In this document: positions 41,974 to 50,297 of the stretch, piece after piece
Numbering within the stretch: position 1 is the stretch's first letter
How the letters are laid out: every line of letters starts with the position of its first letter
Assembly: GCA_905234265.1 (NCBI GenBank)
Contig: CAJOHJ010000004.1
Coordinates: forward strand, 49,893 to 113,892
Direction of reading: 5' to 3'
DNA from: an uncultured Prevotella sp.
GTDB lineage: Bacteria > Bacteroidota > Bacteroidia > Bacteroidales > Bacteroidaceae
Length of the DNA stretch: 64,000 bases
The notes under the pieces: model-generated
What the model was told of the DNA's origin: nothing
Databases searched by the model: none
What the model saw: only the letters and a program-made list of their open reading frames with translations
Translations under genes and position numbers: made by a program

Positions 41974-43545
41974 ATGAAAATGAAACCTTTAATGATGAAA
42001 GCAATAGGCCACACATCGTGGCTGGTTGCCGGAGTACTCATGCTTACAGCATGTGCCGAAGGTTACGATGGCGACGATGCTTTCCTGTCGAGCGTGCAGA
42101 ACCAGCAGCTCGAGCGCATCGCCGACGGCAGCATCGTGCTGCAGCCCAGTGCCGACGGAGGGACTTGGAACATCAGCTGGCCAGTGGTACACGGCGCCGG
42201 CGGCTACAGCGTCATCCTGTATGACAACGGCGACCCGGAAAATCCAACGGAAATCGTCAACAAGGTGGTCGACGGATGCTCTACTACCGCAAAGCGTGAA
42301 GACGACATCAACTACAAGCTCGTGGTGAAAGTCTTGGGCAACACAGCCCTGGGCAACACAGAGCCTGCCGAGAGTACTGATACCACGTTCACAACCTACA
42401 CACAGACGTTCATTGCCATACCAGCTACCGACAGCAATAACCAGCCTACCAACCTGGCACAGTGGTTCACTGAAAACCCCGTGCCTGACGACTCGATAGG
42501 CATCAACCTTAACTACGACCTTGCCGCAGGCGCTGAATACATTCTCGACAGCGACATCGACTTCGGCAAGCATACAGTTACGCTGCGCTCAACCAGTAAG
42601 AACACTCACGCAAAAATCAAGTATGCCAGCAATGCAAGCATACAGAGCTATTCACCGATGACCGTCAAGTATCTTGACTTCGACTGCTCACTGTCGTCAG
42701 CTCCCGTCTTCGAACTGTCCCCGGCACCAGCCGACAGCCTCAAGGGCGCAACAGGCAAGGGCGACTACTTCAACCTGCAGGGCAACTGGACTATCCAGAG
42801 CTGCAACTTCGAGGGCGTCAACTACCAGCTGTTATACGACAACGACAAGAAGTACTGTCTTGAAACGATGATGATCGACAACTGCATCGTTCACCTTACG
42901 CTGAGTCCTGAAACGAACGTCAGCGGGAATGCCGTCATCTACTTCAAGACCGGATACGCAAACTACACGTACGTTCAGAACTCTACGTTCTATAACACCG
43001 GCGAAGCAGCTCCGCGCTACTTCCTGCAGCACGGAAACAACAACCGTGCCGACCGTGCCGGATATGAATACAATCTTGTGAGCTACAAGAACAATACTTT
43101 CTACAATCTCAATGCAAGCCAGTGGTCGAACTACAGCGGTTTTGCCGGACGTACGACATCGCGCTGGAACAGCACTGCCAATATCTTCTACGAGTGCGGC
43201 TCGCAGGTAGCACGCCGACTGCTCGGCGGACGCGATGCTAAGAGCTACACCGGCCAGGCAGGATACTCCATGGACTACATCGTGTTCAACAACAATACGT
43301 ATTGGCTTAACGGCGCACAGGAAGACGCTACCGGATACGACATAGGCACCTGCCTCGACACCGACCCGGCTTTCGTCGACCCGGACGCTGCTACGCCGAA
43401 CTTCCGCCCGACTGGCGAAGCACAGGTGAAGCGCAAGACTGGCGACCCACGCTGGTATGACATGCCTGCCACTGCTGCCGCAAGCGACGAGCCTGCTGCA
43501 GGAGGCGACGAGCCTGCTAACGGAGGCGAGCCCGGCGCAGAGTAA
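41974..43545 (+). CDS. DUF4957/DUF5123-type surface lipoprotein
   Basis: 523 aa from ATG 41974 (the TTG at 41968 is not favoured). Lipoprotein signal with lipobox 'VLMLTAC' (Cys about residue 27), so exported and probably surface-exposed. An FN3-like domain is at about 45-125 ('SWPVVHGAGGYSVILYDNGD'). It is followed by a right-handed beta-helix-like region with repeated 'NNTFYN', 'NSTFYNTGEAAP' and 'ANIFYECGS' rungs, as in DUF4957/DUF5123 proteins, which accompany SusCD in pectin-type loci. The C-terminal 20 residues are Glu/Gly/Ala-rich repeats (DEPAAGG, DEPANGG). Probably a glycan-binding partner of the SusCD pair 31 bp downstream. Confidence 0.75.
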   Translation: MKMKPLMMKAIGHTSWLVAGVLMLTACAEGYDGDDAFLSSVQNQQLERIADGSIVLQPSADGGTWNISWPVVHGAGGYSVILYDNGDPENPTEIVNKVVDGCSTTAKREDDINYKLVVKVLGNTALGNTEPAESTDTTFTTYTQTFIAIPATDSNNQPTNLAQWFTENPVPDDSIGINLNYDLAAGAEYILDSDIDFGKHTVTLRSTSKNTHAKIKYASNASIQSYSPMTVKYLDFDCSLSSAPVFELSPAPADSLKGATGKGDYFNLQGNWTIQSCNFEGVNYQLLYDNDKKYCLETMMIDNCIVHLTLSPETNVSGNAVIYFKTGYANYTYVQNSTFYNTGEAAPRYFLQHGNNNRADRAGYEYNLVSYKNNTFYNLNASQWSNYSGFAGRTTSRWNSTANIFYECGSQVARRLLGGRDAKSYTGQAGYSMDYIVFNNNTYWLNGAQEDATGYDIGTCLDTDPAFVDPDAATPNFRPTGEAQVKRKTGDPRWYDMPATAAASDEPAAGGDEPANGGEPGAE

Positions 43546-43576
43546 AGATTTCTAAAACTTTAAGACTACAACAAAT

Positions 43577-46500
43577 ATGAAACATAAATTTTTGACATGC
43601 CTGTGCCTCGGAATGCTGTTTGCCGCACCTGCCCTGGCACAAAACCAGACCTTCAAAGGTACGGTGGTCGACGAGCTTGGCGAGCCAATCATCGGCGCCA
43701 CAGTGGCCCCTGTCGGCGACAAGACGAAAGGCACCGTTACTGACTTGGATGGCAACTACTCCCTCAGTGTCCCCAAAGGCACAAAGATAACGGTCAGCTA
43801 CATCGGCTTCGTGCCGCAGACCGTGCAGGCTGGCGCCAACGTGCGACTGCTGGAAGACCGCCAGTCACTGGAAGAAGTCGTAGTAGTAGGCTACGGCGCA
43901 CAGAAAATGAAGAACGTCACCGGCTCTATTGAAGTGGTCAACGCCGAAGAGCTGCGCGACCTCAACGTCACAAGCCTCGGCGAAGCACTCAGGGGCATGG
44001 TCAACGGCCTCCATGTGTCGGTAAACTCCGGCCAGCCAGGCTCTGCTGCGCACCTCACCATTCGCCAGAGCTCCGTCATGGGTAAGGATTGGGGCGGCAA
44101 TGCAAAGTTCATGGCCAATGACGACACGCCGCTCTACGTCATCGACGATTTCATTTCTTCTGAAGATGCCTTCAACAATCTCGACATGAGCGAAGTGGAA
44201 AGTATATCAGTCCTGAAGGACGCTGCAGCAGCCATCTACGGCGCACAGGGTGCTTACGGCGTTATCCTCGTAAAGACGAAGCGCGGTAAGGAAGGCGCAC
44301 CAAAGGTAAGCTACAGCGGACAGTTCGGTTTCACCGACCGCCTGTTCACACCGAAGATGATGAATTCCTACGACTATGCCCGCACTTGGAATGCATTCAA
44401 GGGCTCTACGCCTGACACACAGGACGAGACCCGCATGCGTGACTACTTCCAGACCAGCGAGCTTGAAGCCCTTCGCAACATCAACTACGACCTTCTCGAC
44501 GACTACTGGAAAGTTGCAGGCACATACCGCCACAGCGTAAACGTAAACGGCGGTACCGAAAGAGCCACTTATTTTGCCGGCATCACATACAACACACAGG
44601 ACGGTAACATGGGCAAGCTCGACTACAGCCGTTGGAACTACCGTGCAGGCGTTAACGCAAATATCAGCAAGTGGGTAAAGGCCTCTCTGCAGGTGTCGGG
44701 CAACTATCACAAGAAGCAGTCGCCGCGCAACCGCTACAGCGGCAACTTTGGCGCACTGAACAGCGACGGAGCCGACTACGCACTCCTGCTGCAGCACCTG
44801 CCGTTCATTCCTGAGACCATCAACGGACTGCCTATCGTACACTCAGGCATGCAGAACACAGAGAGCCAGTCGTACACCAACATGTACAACTTCTATGCCA
44901 TACAGCATTCTCCGGACTATGTACTCAGAAAAGGCAACAGCTTTGACATGCAGGGCTCTATTGAATATGATTTCAGCTGGATAAAGCCACTGAAAGGCCT
45001 GTCTGCCAAGTTCACCTACTCAAAGAGCTATTCCAACTCTCTCGGTGAAGACATCCGCACCAAGATGAATGTATACCGCGTGAAGAGCCGCACTGGCGAG
45101 TTCGGCCATCTGTATACCGGCGACGACCTTGACCTCAGCCTTGACAACTTCACCACGCTCACCCTTGACAATGGCAACCAGATTATCCAGAGCGAGAGCC
45201 AGAGCGAGAGCTATCAGATGAACTTCATCCTGAACTACGCCCGCAAGTTCGGCAAGCACGACATCAGCGGCCTGTTCTCAATAGAGAAGGGCGAGAGCGA
45301 GAGCCGCTCTCTCGACGGCTACGGCATCAATCCGCTGTCATTCACCGACGGCAGCCTGAACTCAGTGCTTGGCGACGAGAACAAGACGATGGCCACTGCC
45401 GACTGGGGCCGTTCTGAGTCTGGCCGCATGTCTTACATCGGCCGCTTGAACTATGCCTACGACGACCGCTATCTTTTCCAGTTCCTGCTGCGTTCTGACG
45501 CTTCCACAAAGTTTGCTCCCAAGAACTACTGGGGCACATTCGTAAGCGTTTCCGGCGGCTGGGTAGTCAGCGAAGAGCCTTGGTTCCCGAAGGAGAAGCT
45601 TGGCATCGGCTACTTGAAGCTGCGCGCATCGTGGGGTCTCACCGGACGCGACAACATCAACCCATACATCTGGCTGACACGCTACAACCGCGACCCGGCG
45701 AAGGGAGCCATCTTCGGCAGCGCAAGCACCACTACCGGACTTAACTATGGCATGACCATCGAGCAGGGCGGTGCCAACCCCGACGCACACTGGGACAAGA
45801 CCTACAAGACAAACCTGGGTATCGACATGCGTATCATCCAGAACAAGATGTCTGTCAACCTTGACATCTACAAAGACCGCGGCCGCGAAATCTTCGCCAC
45901 CAGCGAGGGTACAGCCACGTTCCCCGGCACTGTGGGTATCAAGCCTATCCCTGAGAACATTGCCGAAATCGACGCCTGGGGCTGGGAGCTTTCTGTAGGC
46001 TGGAAAGACAAGATCGGCAAGAACTTCTCTTACTGGGCAAAACTGTCTACTGGCTATTCAGACAACGAAGTCAAGGTATATCCTCAGAAGGACGTTCCCG
46101 ATCCTGACGACGTTATCATCGGCCAGCGCAAGGACCGCGGCCGCTGGGGCTACTCCTGCATAGGCATGTTCCGCAGCTATCAGGAGATTGCCGAATATTT
46201 CGACCGCTATCTGAAGAAGGACGACGGCACTTACGGCACCTACCTTGGCAAGACCATCGACGGCGTGCATCCCGGCATGCTTATCTACAAGGACGTACAC
46301 GGCGAGTGGGATCCTGCCAGCCGCAGCTACAAGCCCGACCCCGACCATGTAGTCGACGAGAACGACGTCGTTCAGATTTCCGAATTCAGCAACAACCCCT
46401 ACTCTCTTACGCTTAACTTCGGAGCCAGCTGGAAGAGCTTCTCCCTGTCTGCACAGCTTGGTGCCAGCTGGGGTGCCTACGATTTCGTAGACAGCAACCT

Positions 46501-46903
46501 GCTGAAATCTTACCAGACCATGGAATACTACAACATTCCTGAATTCTGGAAAGACATGTACGTCCACACCGACGTTATCGGAGCCGACGGCAACATCATC
46601 GCTGCCAAGAACACCACTTCCGACATTCCCAGCATCCGCTATGGTGACAATTTCAAGGAGTCTACCTTCTGGCGCGTCAACAAGGCAGAGGTTTCTCTCA
46701 CTCAGATTGCCCTTGCCTACGACCTTCCCAAGAAGTGGGTCAACTACGTAGGCATTTCCAGCGCCCGTCTGAATGTCACCTGCCAGAATGCCATCAGTTT
46801 CCTGTCGCCCAACTACGGTGACGCCTGGAGCGCATGGGGTGGCGACTACGGCCGCTATCCGCAGCTGCGCAAAGTCACTGTCGGTGTCAATGTAACATTC
46901 TAA
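43577..46903 (+). CDS. SusC/RagA-family TonB-linked outer membrane transporter
   Basis: 1108 aa. Signal peptide residues 1-22 (CLGMLFAAPALAQ). A carboxypeptidase-regulatory-like domain is at about 25-95 ('GTVVDELGEPIIGATV', 'GTVTDLDGNYSLSVPKG'). A TonB-box-like 'LEEVVVVGYG' (about 95-105) precedes a plug with 'SVLKDAAAAIYGAQGAYGVI' (about 210-230) and a 22-strand barrel ending 'LRKVTVGVNVTF'. It imports oligosaccharides across the outer membrane with the SusD lid encoded 16 bp downstream. Length is typical. No dedicated hybrid two-component or SusR regulator is next to it. Confidence 0.96.
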   Translation: MKHKFLTCLCLGMLFAAPALAQNQTFKGTVVDELGEPIIGATVAPVGDKTKGTVTDLDGNYSLSVPKGTKITVSYIGFVPQTVQAGANVRLLEDRQSLEEVVVVGYGAQKMKNVTGSIEVVNAEELRDLNVTSLGEALRGMVNGLHVSVNSGQPGSAAHLTIRQSSVMGKDWGGNAKFMANDDTPLYVIDDFISSEDAFNNLDMSEVESISVLKDAAAAIYGAQGAYGVILVKTKRGKEGAPKVSYSGQFGFTDRLFTPKMMNSYDYARTWNAFKGSTPDTQDETRMRDYFQTSELEALRNINYDLLDDYWKVAGTYRHSVNVNGGTERATYFAGITYNTQDGNMGKLDYSRWNYRAGVNANISKWVKASLQVSGNYHKKQSPRNRYSGNFGALNSDGADYALLLQHLPFIPETINGLPIVHSGMQNTESQSYTNMYNFYAIQHSPDYVLRKGNSFDMQGSIEYDFSWIKPLKGLSAKFTYSKSYSNSLGEDIRTKMNVYRVKSRTGEFGHLYTGDDLDLSLDNFTTLTLDNGNQIIQSESQSESYQMNFILNYARKFGKHDISGLFSIEKGESESRSLDGYGINPLSFTDGSLNSVLGDENKTMATADWGRSESGRMSYIGRLNYAYDDRYLFQFLLRSDASTKFAPKNYWGTFVSVSGGWVVSEEPWFPKEKLGIGYLKLRASWGLTGRDNINPYIWLTRYNRDPAKGAIFGSASTTTGLNYGMTIEQGGANPDAHWDKTYKTNLGIDMRIIQNKMSVNLDIYKDRGREIFATSEGTATFPGTVGIKPIPENIAEIDAWGWELSVGWKDKIGKNFSYWAKLSTGYSDNEVKVYPQKDVPDPDDVIIGQRKDRGRWGYSCIGMFRSYQEIAEYFDRYLKKDDGTYGTYLGKTIDGVHPGMLIYKDVHGEWDPASRSYKPDPDHVVDENDVVQISEFSNNPYSLTLNFGASWKSFSLSAQLGASWGAYDFVDSNLLKSYQTMEYYNIPEFWKDMYVHTDVIGADGNIIAAKNTTSDIPSIRYGDNFKESTFWRVNKAEVSLTQIALAYDLPKKWVNYVGISSARLNVTCQNAISFLSPNYGDAWSAWGGDYGRYPQLRKVTVGVNVTF

Positions 46904-46919
46904 AAAACCACGAAGCACT

Positions 46920-49184
46920 ATGAACAAAAAAGTATATAACACTGGCAAGCTGGCAGTTCTGGCCGTAGCGCTGACCGCCACAGCCTGCTCCGACGACTTC
47001 CTTGAGGAGAAGCGATTGTTCGGAAAATACAACGAGGTTTCTGTCTACGAAACCTACGAGACTGCCGAGAGCCGCATAGACTACCTGTACTGGCAGATGC
47101 AGCCGGGACAGAATGAGGGCGACGGCATGTACATGCCCATTGTCAACACTGGCGGTGCCTCCGAGAAAGGCTCTGCCGGCGGCTTGGACGACACCAATCT
47201 GGCCACTGAGGAATATGCCGGCATCTCCCTCTGGGAGGACAACCGCACTCCGATGACCTATCGCACGCTGAACAGCAACAAGTTCGACCACTTCTACGTG
47301 GAATTCAAGGAGAACAGCCCCTATGGCGACATCCGCAACATCAACGACGCCATCCAGGGCATCGAAGGCTCCAGTGGCCTTACTGACGAGCAGAAGAACA
47401 AGCTGCTCGGACAGGCCTATTTCTTCCGCGCATGGCGCTATTACAACATCGTACGCTGGTATGGCGGCGTGCCCATCATCAAGGAAGTGCAGAATGCTCT
47501 TGCCGGCTCGTCCGGCGGCACCGACCTTGTAGTGCCGCGCTCCACTACCAAGCAGTGCATCGAGTTCATCTGCGAAGACCTCGACAAGGCTGCCTCAATG
47601 CTGCCTGCCGAGTGGGAAGTGCCTACAACCAACTGGGGCCGCGTAACCTCCGGTGCCGCCCTGGCTCTGAAGGGCCGCGTGCTGCTGCTCTGGGCAAGCC
47701 CACTGTTCAACCGCGCCGACAACCGCGACCGCTGGGAAGCTGCATACCAGGCCAACAAGGCTGCACTCGACAAGCTGGCTGAAGGACACTTCGGACTGGC
47801 CTACGAGAACAATCCCGGCCAGACGGCCAGCAACTGGGGCAAGATGTTCCTCAACGTGCAGGGTTCCGACGGTATGGTCAACGAGGCCGTCTTCGTCTCC
47901 CTCTACAACAAGCTTTCCAAGCAGAGCAACAACTCGCAGCGCTGGAACTCCTGGGAGCAGAGCCTGCGCCCGAAGACCGCTGCCGGCGGTGGCGGACAGT
48001 CGCCGACATCAGAATTCGTCGACCTCTTCCCGATGGCAGACGGCAAGAAGCCCGGTGCTTCCGCCATCACCTACGACAAGAAGACTTTCTTTGCAAAGCG
48101 CGACCCACGCTTCTACCGCACCTTTGCCTTCCCCGGCGTGCTGTGGACCTACGACGGCAACACCCGCAACGAGCTGGCTGTTGGCAAGGACACCCTGAAG
48201 TATCCTAACAACGTCAACATCATCGACGGCTTCCCATACAATGGCAACGAGTACGTGCTGTGGAGCTATGCCTGGTACACCGACGACACCAAGAAAGTCA
48301 GCCCGACGAATGCCGGATGGTACGCCGACGCTCTGGCCGACAACCGCCGCTCAGTCTACGTGCGCAAGCGCAGCGACGACCGCCAGCTGAACTCCGACCC
48401 GTACTACGTCTACGTCGACAACACCGGCAACTGCAGCTTCTCGCAGTCGGGTGCCCCTCTCATGGAGATACGCTATGCTGAAGTTCTGCTCAACTTTGCC
48501 GAAGCAGCCGCAGCCACCGACCGCGACCAGGAGGCTCTCGACGCCCTGAAGCGCATCCGCTCACGCGTCTACGACCCTGCCGACACCGATGCCGACTTCG
48601 GCCTTGTCAACGGCACGCGCGGCGAAAACATCGCACAGGTGCTCTTCGAGCGCCAGATAGAGCTGGCCTATGAGGGCAAGCGCTATGAAGACATGCGCCG
48701 CTGGCTGCTCTTCGACGGAGGCGCACACTTCAGCGAAATCAGCGGAGCACCGGCCACATGGACGCTCAGCGGCTTTGGAGGCAACACCTGCACATTCCTC
48801 GGCGTCACTGCTGCCAACGACAAGACAGCCGACAATGGCAAGAACCACATCATCGAGGTCTACTGCACAGCACTGGCTGACGTCGACGAGTCCAACGGTG
48901 CCGACCCAATACTGACTGCAGGCATAGCACGCCCTGCAGCTCTCGACCTGTCGAACATCGCTGCCGGCGAGCAGGCTCTCATCGACTTCTACACGGCAAA
49001 CCTTGACCGCAAGGACCGTCTGGAAACCAACGATGCAGCCATCACTCCGAAGTATCTGCCATACTACTACATCATCGGCTTCGACACTTCCGGCATGACG
49101 CGTAACCCACTGCTCTACCAGAACATCGGCTGGGAAGACTACGCACACGGTGGCATGGGCACCTTCGACCCTCTGGCCGAATAG
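46920..49184 (+). CDS. SusD/RagB-family glycan-binding lipoprotein
   Basis: 754 aa. Lipoprotein signal with lipobox 'ALTATAC' (Cys about residue 23). The TPR-rich SusD fold is visible in 'LLGQAYFFRAWRYYNIVRWY', 'GGVPIIKEVQN', 'GRVTSGAALALKGRVLLLWA', 'MEIRYAEVLLNFAEAAAAT' and 'LFERQIELAYEGKRYEDMRR'. It forms the lid that binds glycan over the SusC barrel. At 754 aa it is longer than SusD itself (about 550), as is common in RagB-type proteins of complex-glycan loci. It ends the locus, followed by a strong terminator. Confidence 0.96.
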   Translation: MNKKVYNTGKLAVLAVALTATACSDDFLEEKRLFGKYNEVSVYETYETAESRIDYLYWQMQPGQNEGDGMYMPIVNTGGASEKGSAGGLDDTNLATEEYAGISLWEDNRTPMTYRTLNSNKFDHFYVEFKENSPYGDIRNINDAIQGIEGSSGLTDEQKNKLLGQAYFFRAWRYYNIVRWYGGVPIIKEVQNALAGSSGGTDLVVPRSTTKQCIEFICEDLDKAASMLPAEWEVPTTNWGRVTSGAALALKGRVLLLWASPLFNRADNRDRWEAAYQANKAALDKLAEGHFGLAYENNPGQTASNWGKMFLNVQGSDGMVNEAVFVSLYNKLSKQSNNSQRWNSWEQSLRPKTAAGGGGQSPTSEFVDLFPMADGKKPGASAITYDKKTFFAKRDPRFYRTFAFPGVLWTYDGNTRNELAVGKDTLKYPNNVNIIDGFPYNGNEYVLWSYAWYTDDTKKVSPTNAGWYADALADNRRSVYVRKRSDDRQLNSDPYYVYVDNTGNCSFSQSGAPLMEIRYAEVLLNFAEAAAATDRDQEALDALKRIRSRVYDPADTDADFGLVNGTRGENIAQVLFERQIELAYEGKRYEDMRRWLLFDGGAHFSEISGAPATWTLSGFGGNTCTFLGVTAANDKTADNGKNHIIEVYCTALADVDESNGADPILTAGIARPAALDLSNIAAGEQALIDFYTANLDRKDRLETNDAAITPKYLPYYYIIGFDTSGMTRNPLLYQNIGWEDYAHGGMGTFDPLAE

Positions 49185-49211
49185 TCCGGCAGCCTGAGCT
49201 ATAACACTACT

Positions 49212-49267
49212 GAGCAGAGCTTTCTGTATGGTCCGAAAGAGGACGGCAGAAGGCTCTGCTCTTTTTT
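49212..49267 (+). terminator. Terminator of the polysaccharide utilisation locus
   Basis: Outer stem GAGCAGAGC (49212-49220) / GCTCTGCTC (49253-49261) encloses further pairing arms (TTCTG, GGTCC / GGAC, CAGAA). TTTTTT follows at 49262-49267. Confidence 0.9.
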
Positions 49268-49277
49268 ATGCATGCAT

Positions 49278-49410
49278 CAGAATTCCATAACTCATTGAGA
49301 TAAAAAATTATCTTACGGAGATAATTCCGTAACATGCAGAGATAAAAAATTATCTTACGGAGATATTTCCGTAACATGCAGAGATAATTTCGTAAGTCGC
49401 AGAGATATTC
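49278..49410 (+). repeat. 21-bp repeat family A, intergenic copy 5
   Basis: About six units between the convergent susD and DUF4249 genes: a CATTGA form, two TTATCTTACGGAGATAA-type forms, two GTAACATGCAGA forms and a GTAAGTCGCAGA form, ending in GATATTC. Unit spacing stays close to 21 bp. Confidence 0.85.
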
Positions 49411-49429
49411 CGGCGAAGAAATAAAAGGC

Positions 49430-50284
49430 TTATTCTTCCTCCACGTCGGCGGTGCGGAAAGTGTAGTTGCGCGTGACTACATGGCATGCCGAGAAGTATC
49501 CAAGACATCCGCCGGAGAAATTTGCAATGGGGTTGCTTCCGGAGTTGTCCATCACCTGCATGGAGTACAGATAGTCGTAGCTCAGGCGGTCGATGGCGCG
49601 TACCTCCAGCCGTATCTGGTCGCCGTCGCGCAGGGCGTCCTCATCGTTATTGTCCATCTGTCGCTCAGTGGTGCAGCTGAAGAGCTGCTGCAGCTCGCCG
49701 CCGGGGTTGCCCTCGTCGGTCGTCACTGCCCAGCGGTAGCCCACGCGGTTGCGATAGATGTGCATGAAGTAATAGTTCTGCTGGCGCGGCTTGTCGTCAA
49801 TCCTAAGCTGCGCAAAGAGCATGCGCTCCGAGAAGAACTTCTTCCACACGAAGCGGAAGCTGCTCAGCTGCGGTTCCTCCTGCATGGTCGACGACGAATG
49901 GAAGTGACGGTCGCCGACGTAGATGTCCAAGTCGTAGACGAAGCCTGCCATTCCTCCGATGGCAGACTTGTAGACGCCATCGGCACCGTATTTCAGCGTG
50001 TCCAGCACTTCGCCCTCGCTGCTCAGCACTACCGTGGCGTCGGCAATGTTGTGGTCGGCAGTGCTGTTGTCGGTGACTGACTGCGTGGTCGACAGCCTCA
50101 CGGTACACTCCTTCTGCGTCAGCACGGCCTCGGCGGCATACAGGCCAGCGGCATCGCGGTAGTCGATGGGAATCTCCTTTTCGCAAGCTGTGAGCAGCAG
50201 GAGCAGCAGTCCGCAGCAAGCCCTCCCAAGTGGGAGCAGCCTCTGGCGGCCAGTGATGGTATGTATTATATTGCCGTAGGTCAT
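49430..50284 (-). CDS. DUF4249-domain lipoprotein
   Basis: 284 aa. Lipoprotein signal with lipobox 'LLLLLLTAC' (Cys about residue 34; 15 basic-to-neutral residues precede the hydrophobic core). The body matches DUF4249: 'IADATVVLSSEGEVLDTLKY', 'YDLDIYVGDRHFHSSSTMQE', 'MDNNDEDALRDGDQIRLEVR' and 'YLYSMQVMDNSGSNPIANFS'. DUF4249 proteins nearly always follow a TonB receptor gene and are thought to be its surface-exposed partner, much as SusD is for SusC. Here the receptor is encoded 13 bp upstream on the same strand. Substrate unknown. Confidence 0.88.
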   Translation of the reverse strand: MTYGNIIHTITGRQRLLPLGRACCGLLLLLLTACEKEIPIDYRDAAGLYAAEAVLTQKECTVRLSTTQSVTDNSTADHNIADATVVLSSEGEVLDTLKYGADGVYKSAIGGMAGFVYDLDIYVGDRHFHSSSTMQEEPQLSSFRFVWKKFFSERMLFAQLRIDDKPRQQNYYFMHIYRNRVGYRWAVTTDEGNPGGELQQLFSCTTERQMDNNDEDALRDGDQIRLEVRAIDRLSYDYLYSMQVMDNSGSNPIANFSGGCLGYFSACHVVTRNYTFRTADVEEE

Positions 50285-50297
50285 TCTTTCTGCCTTT

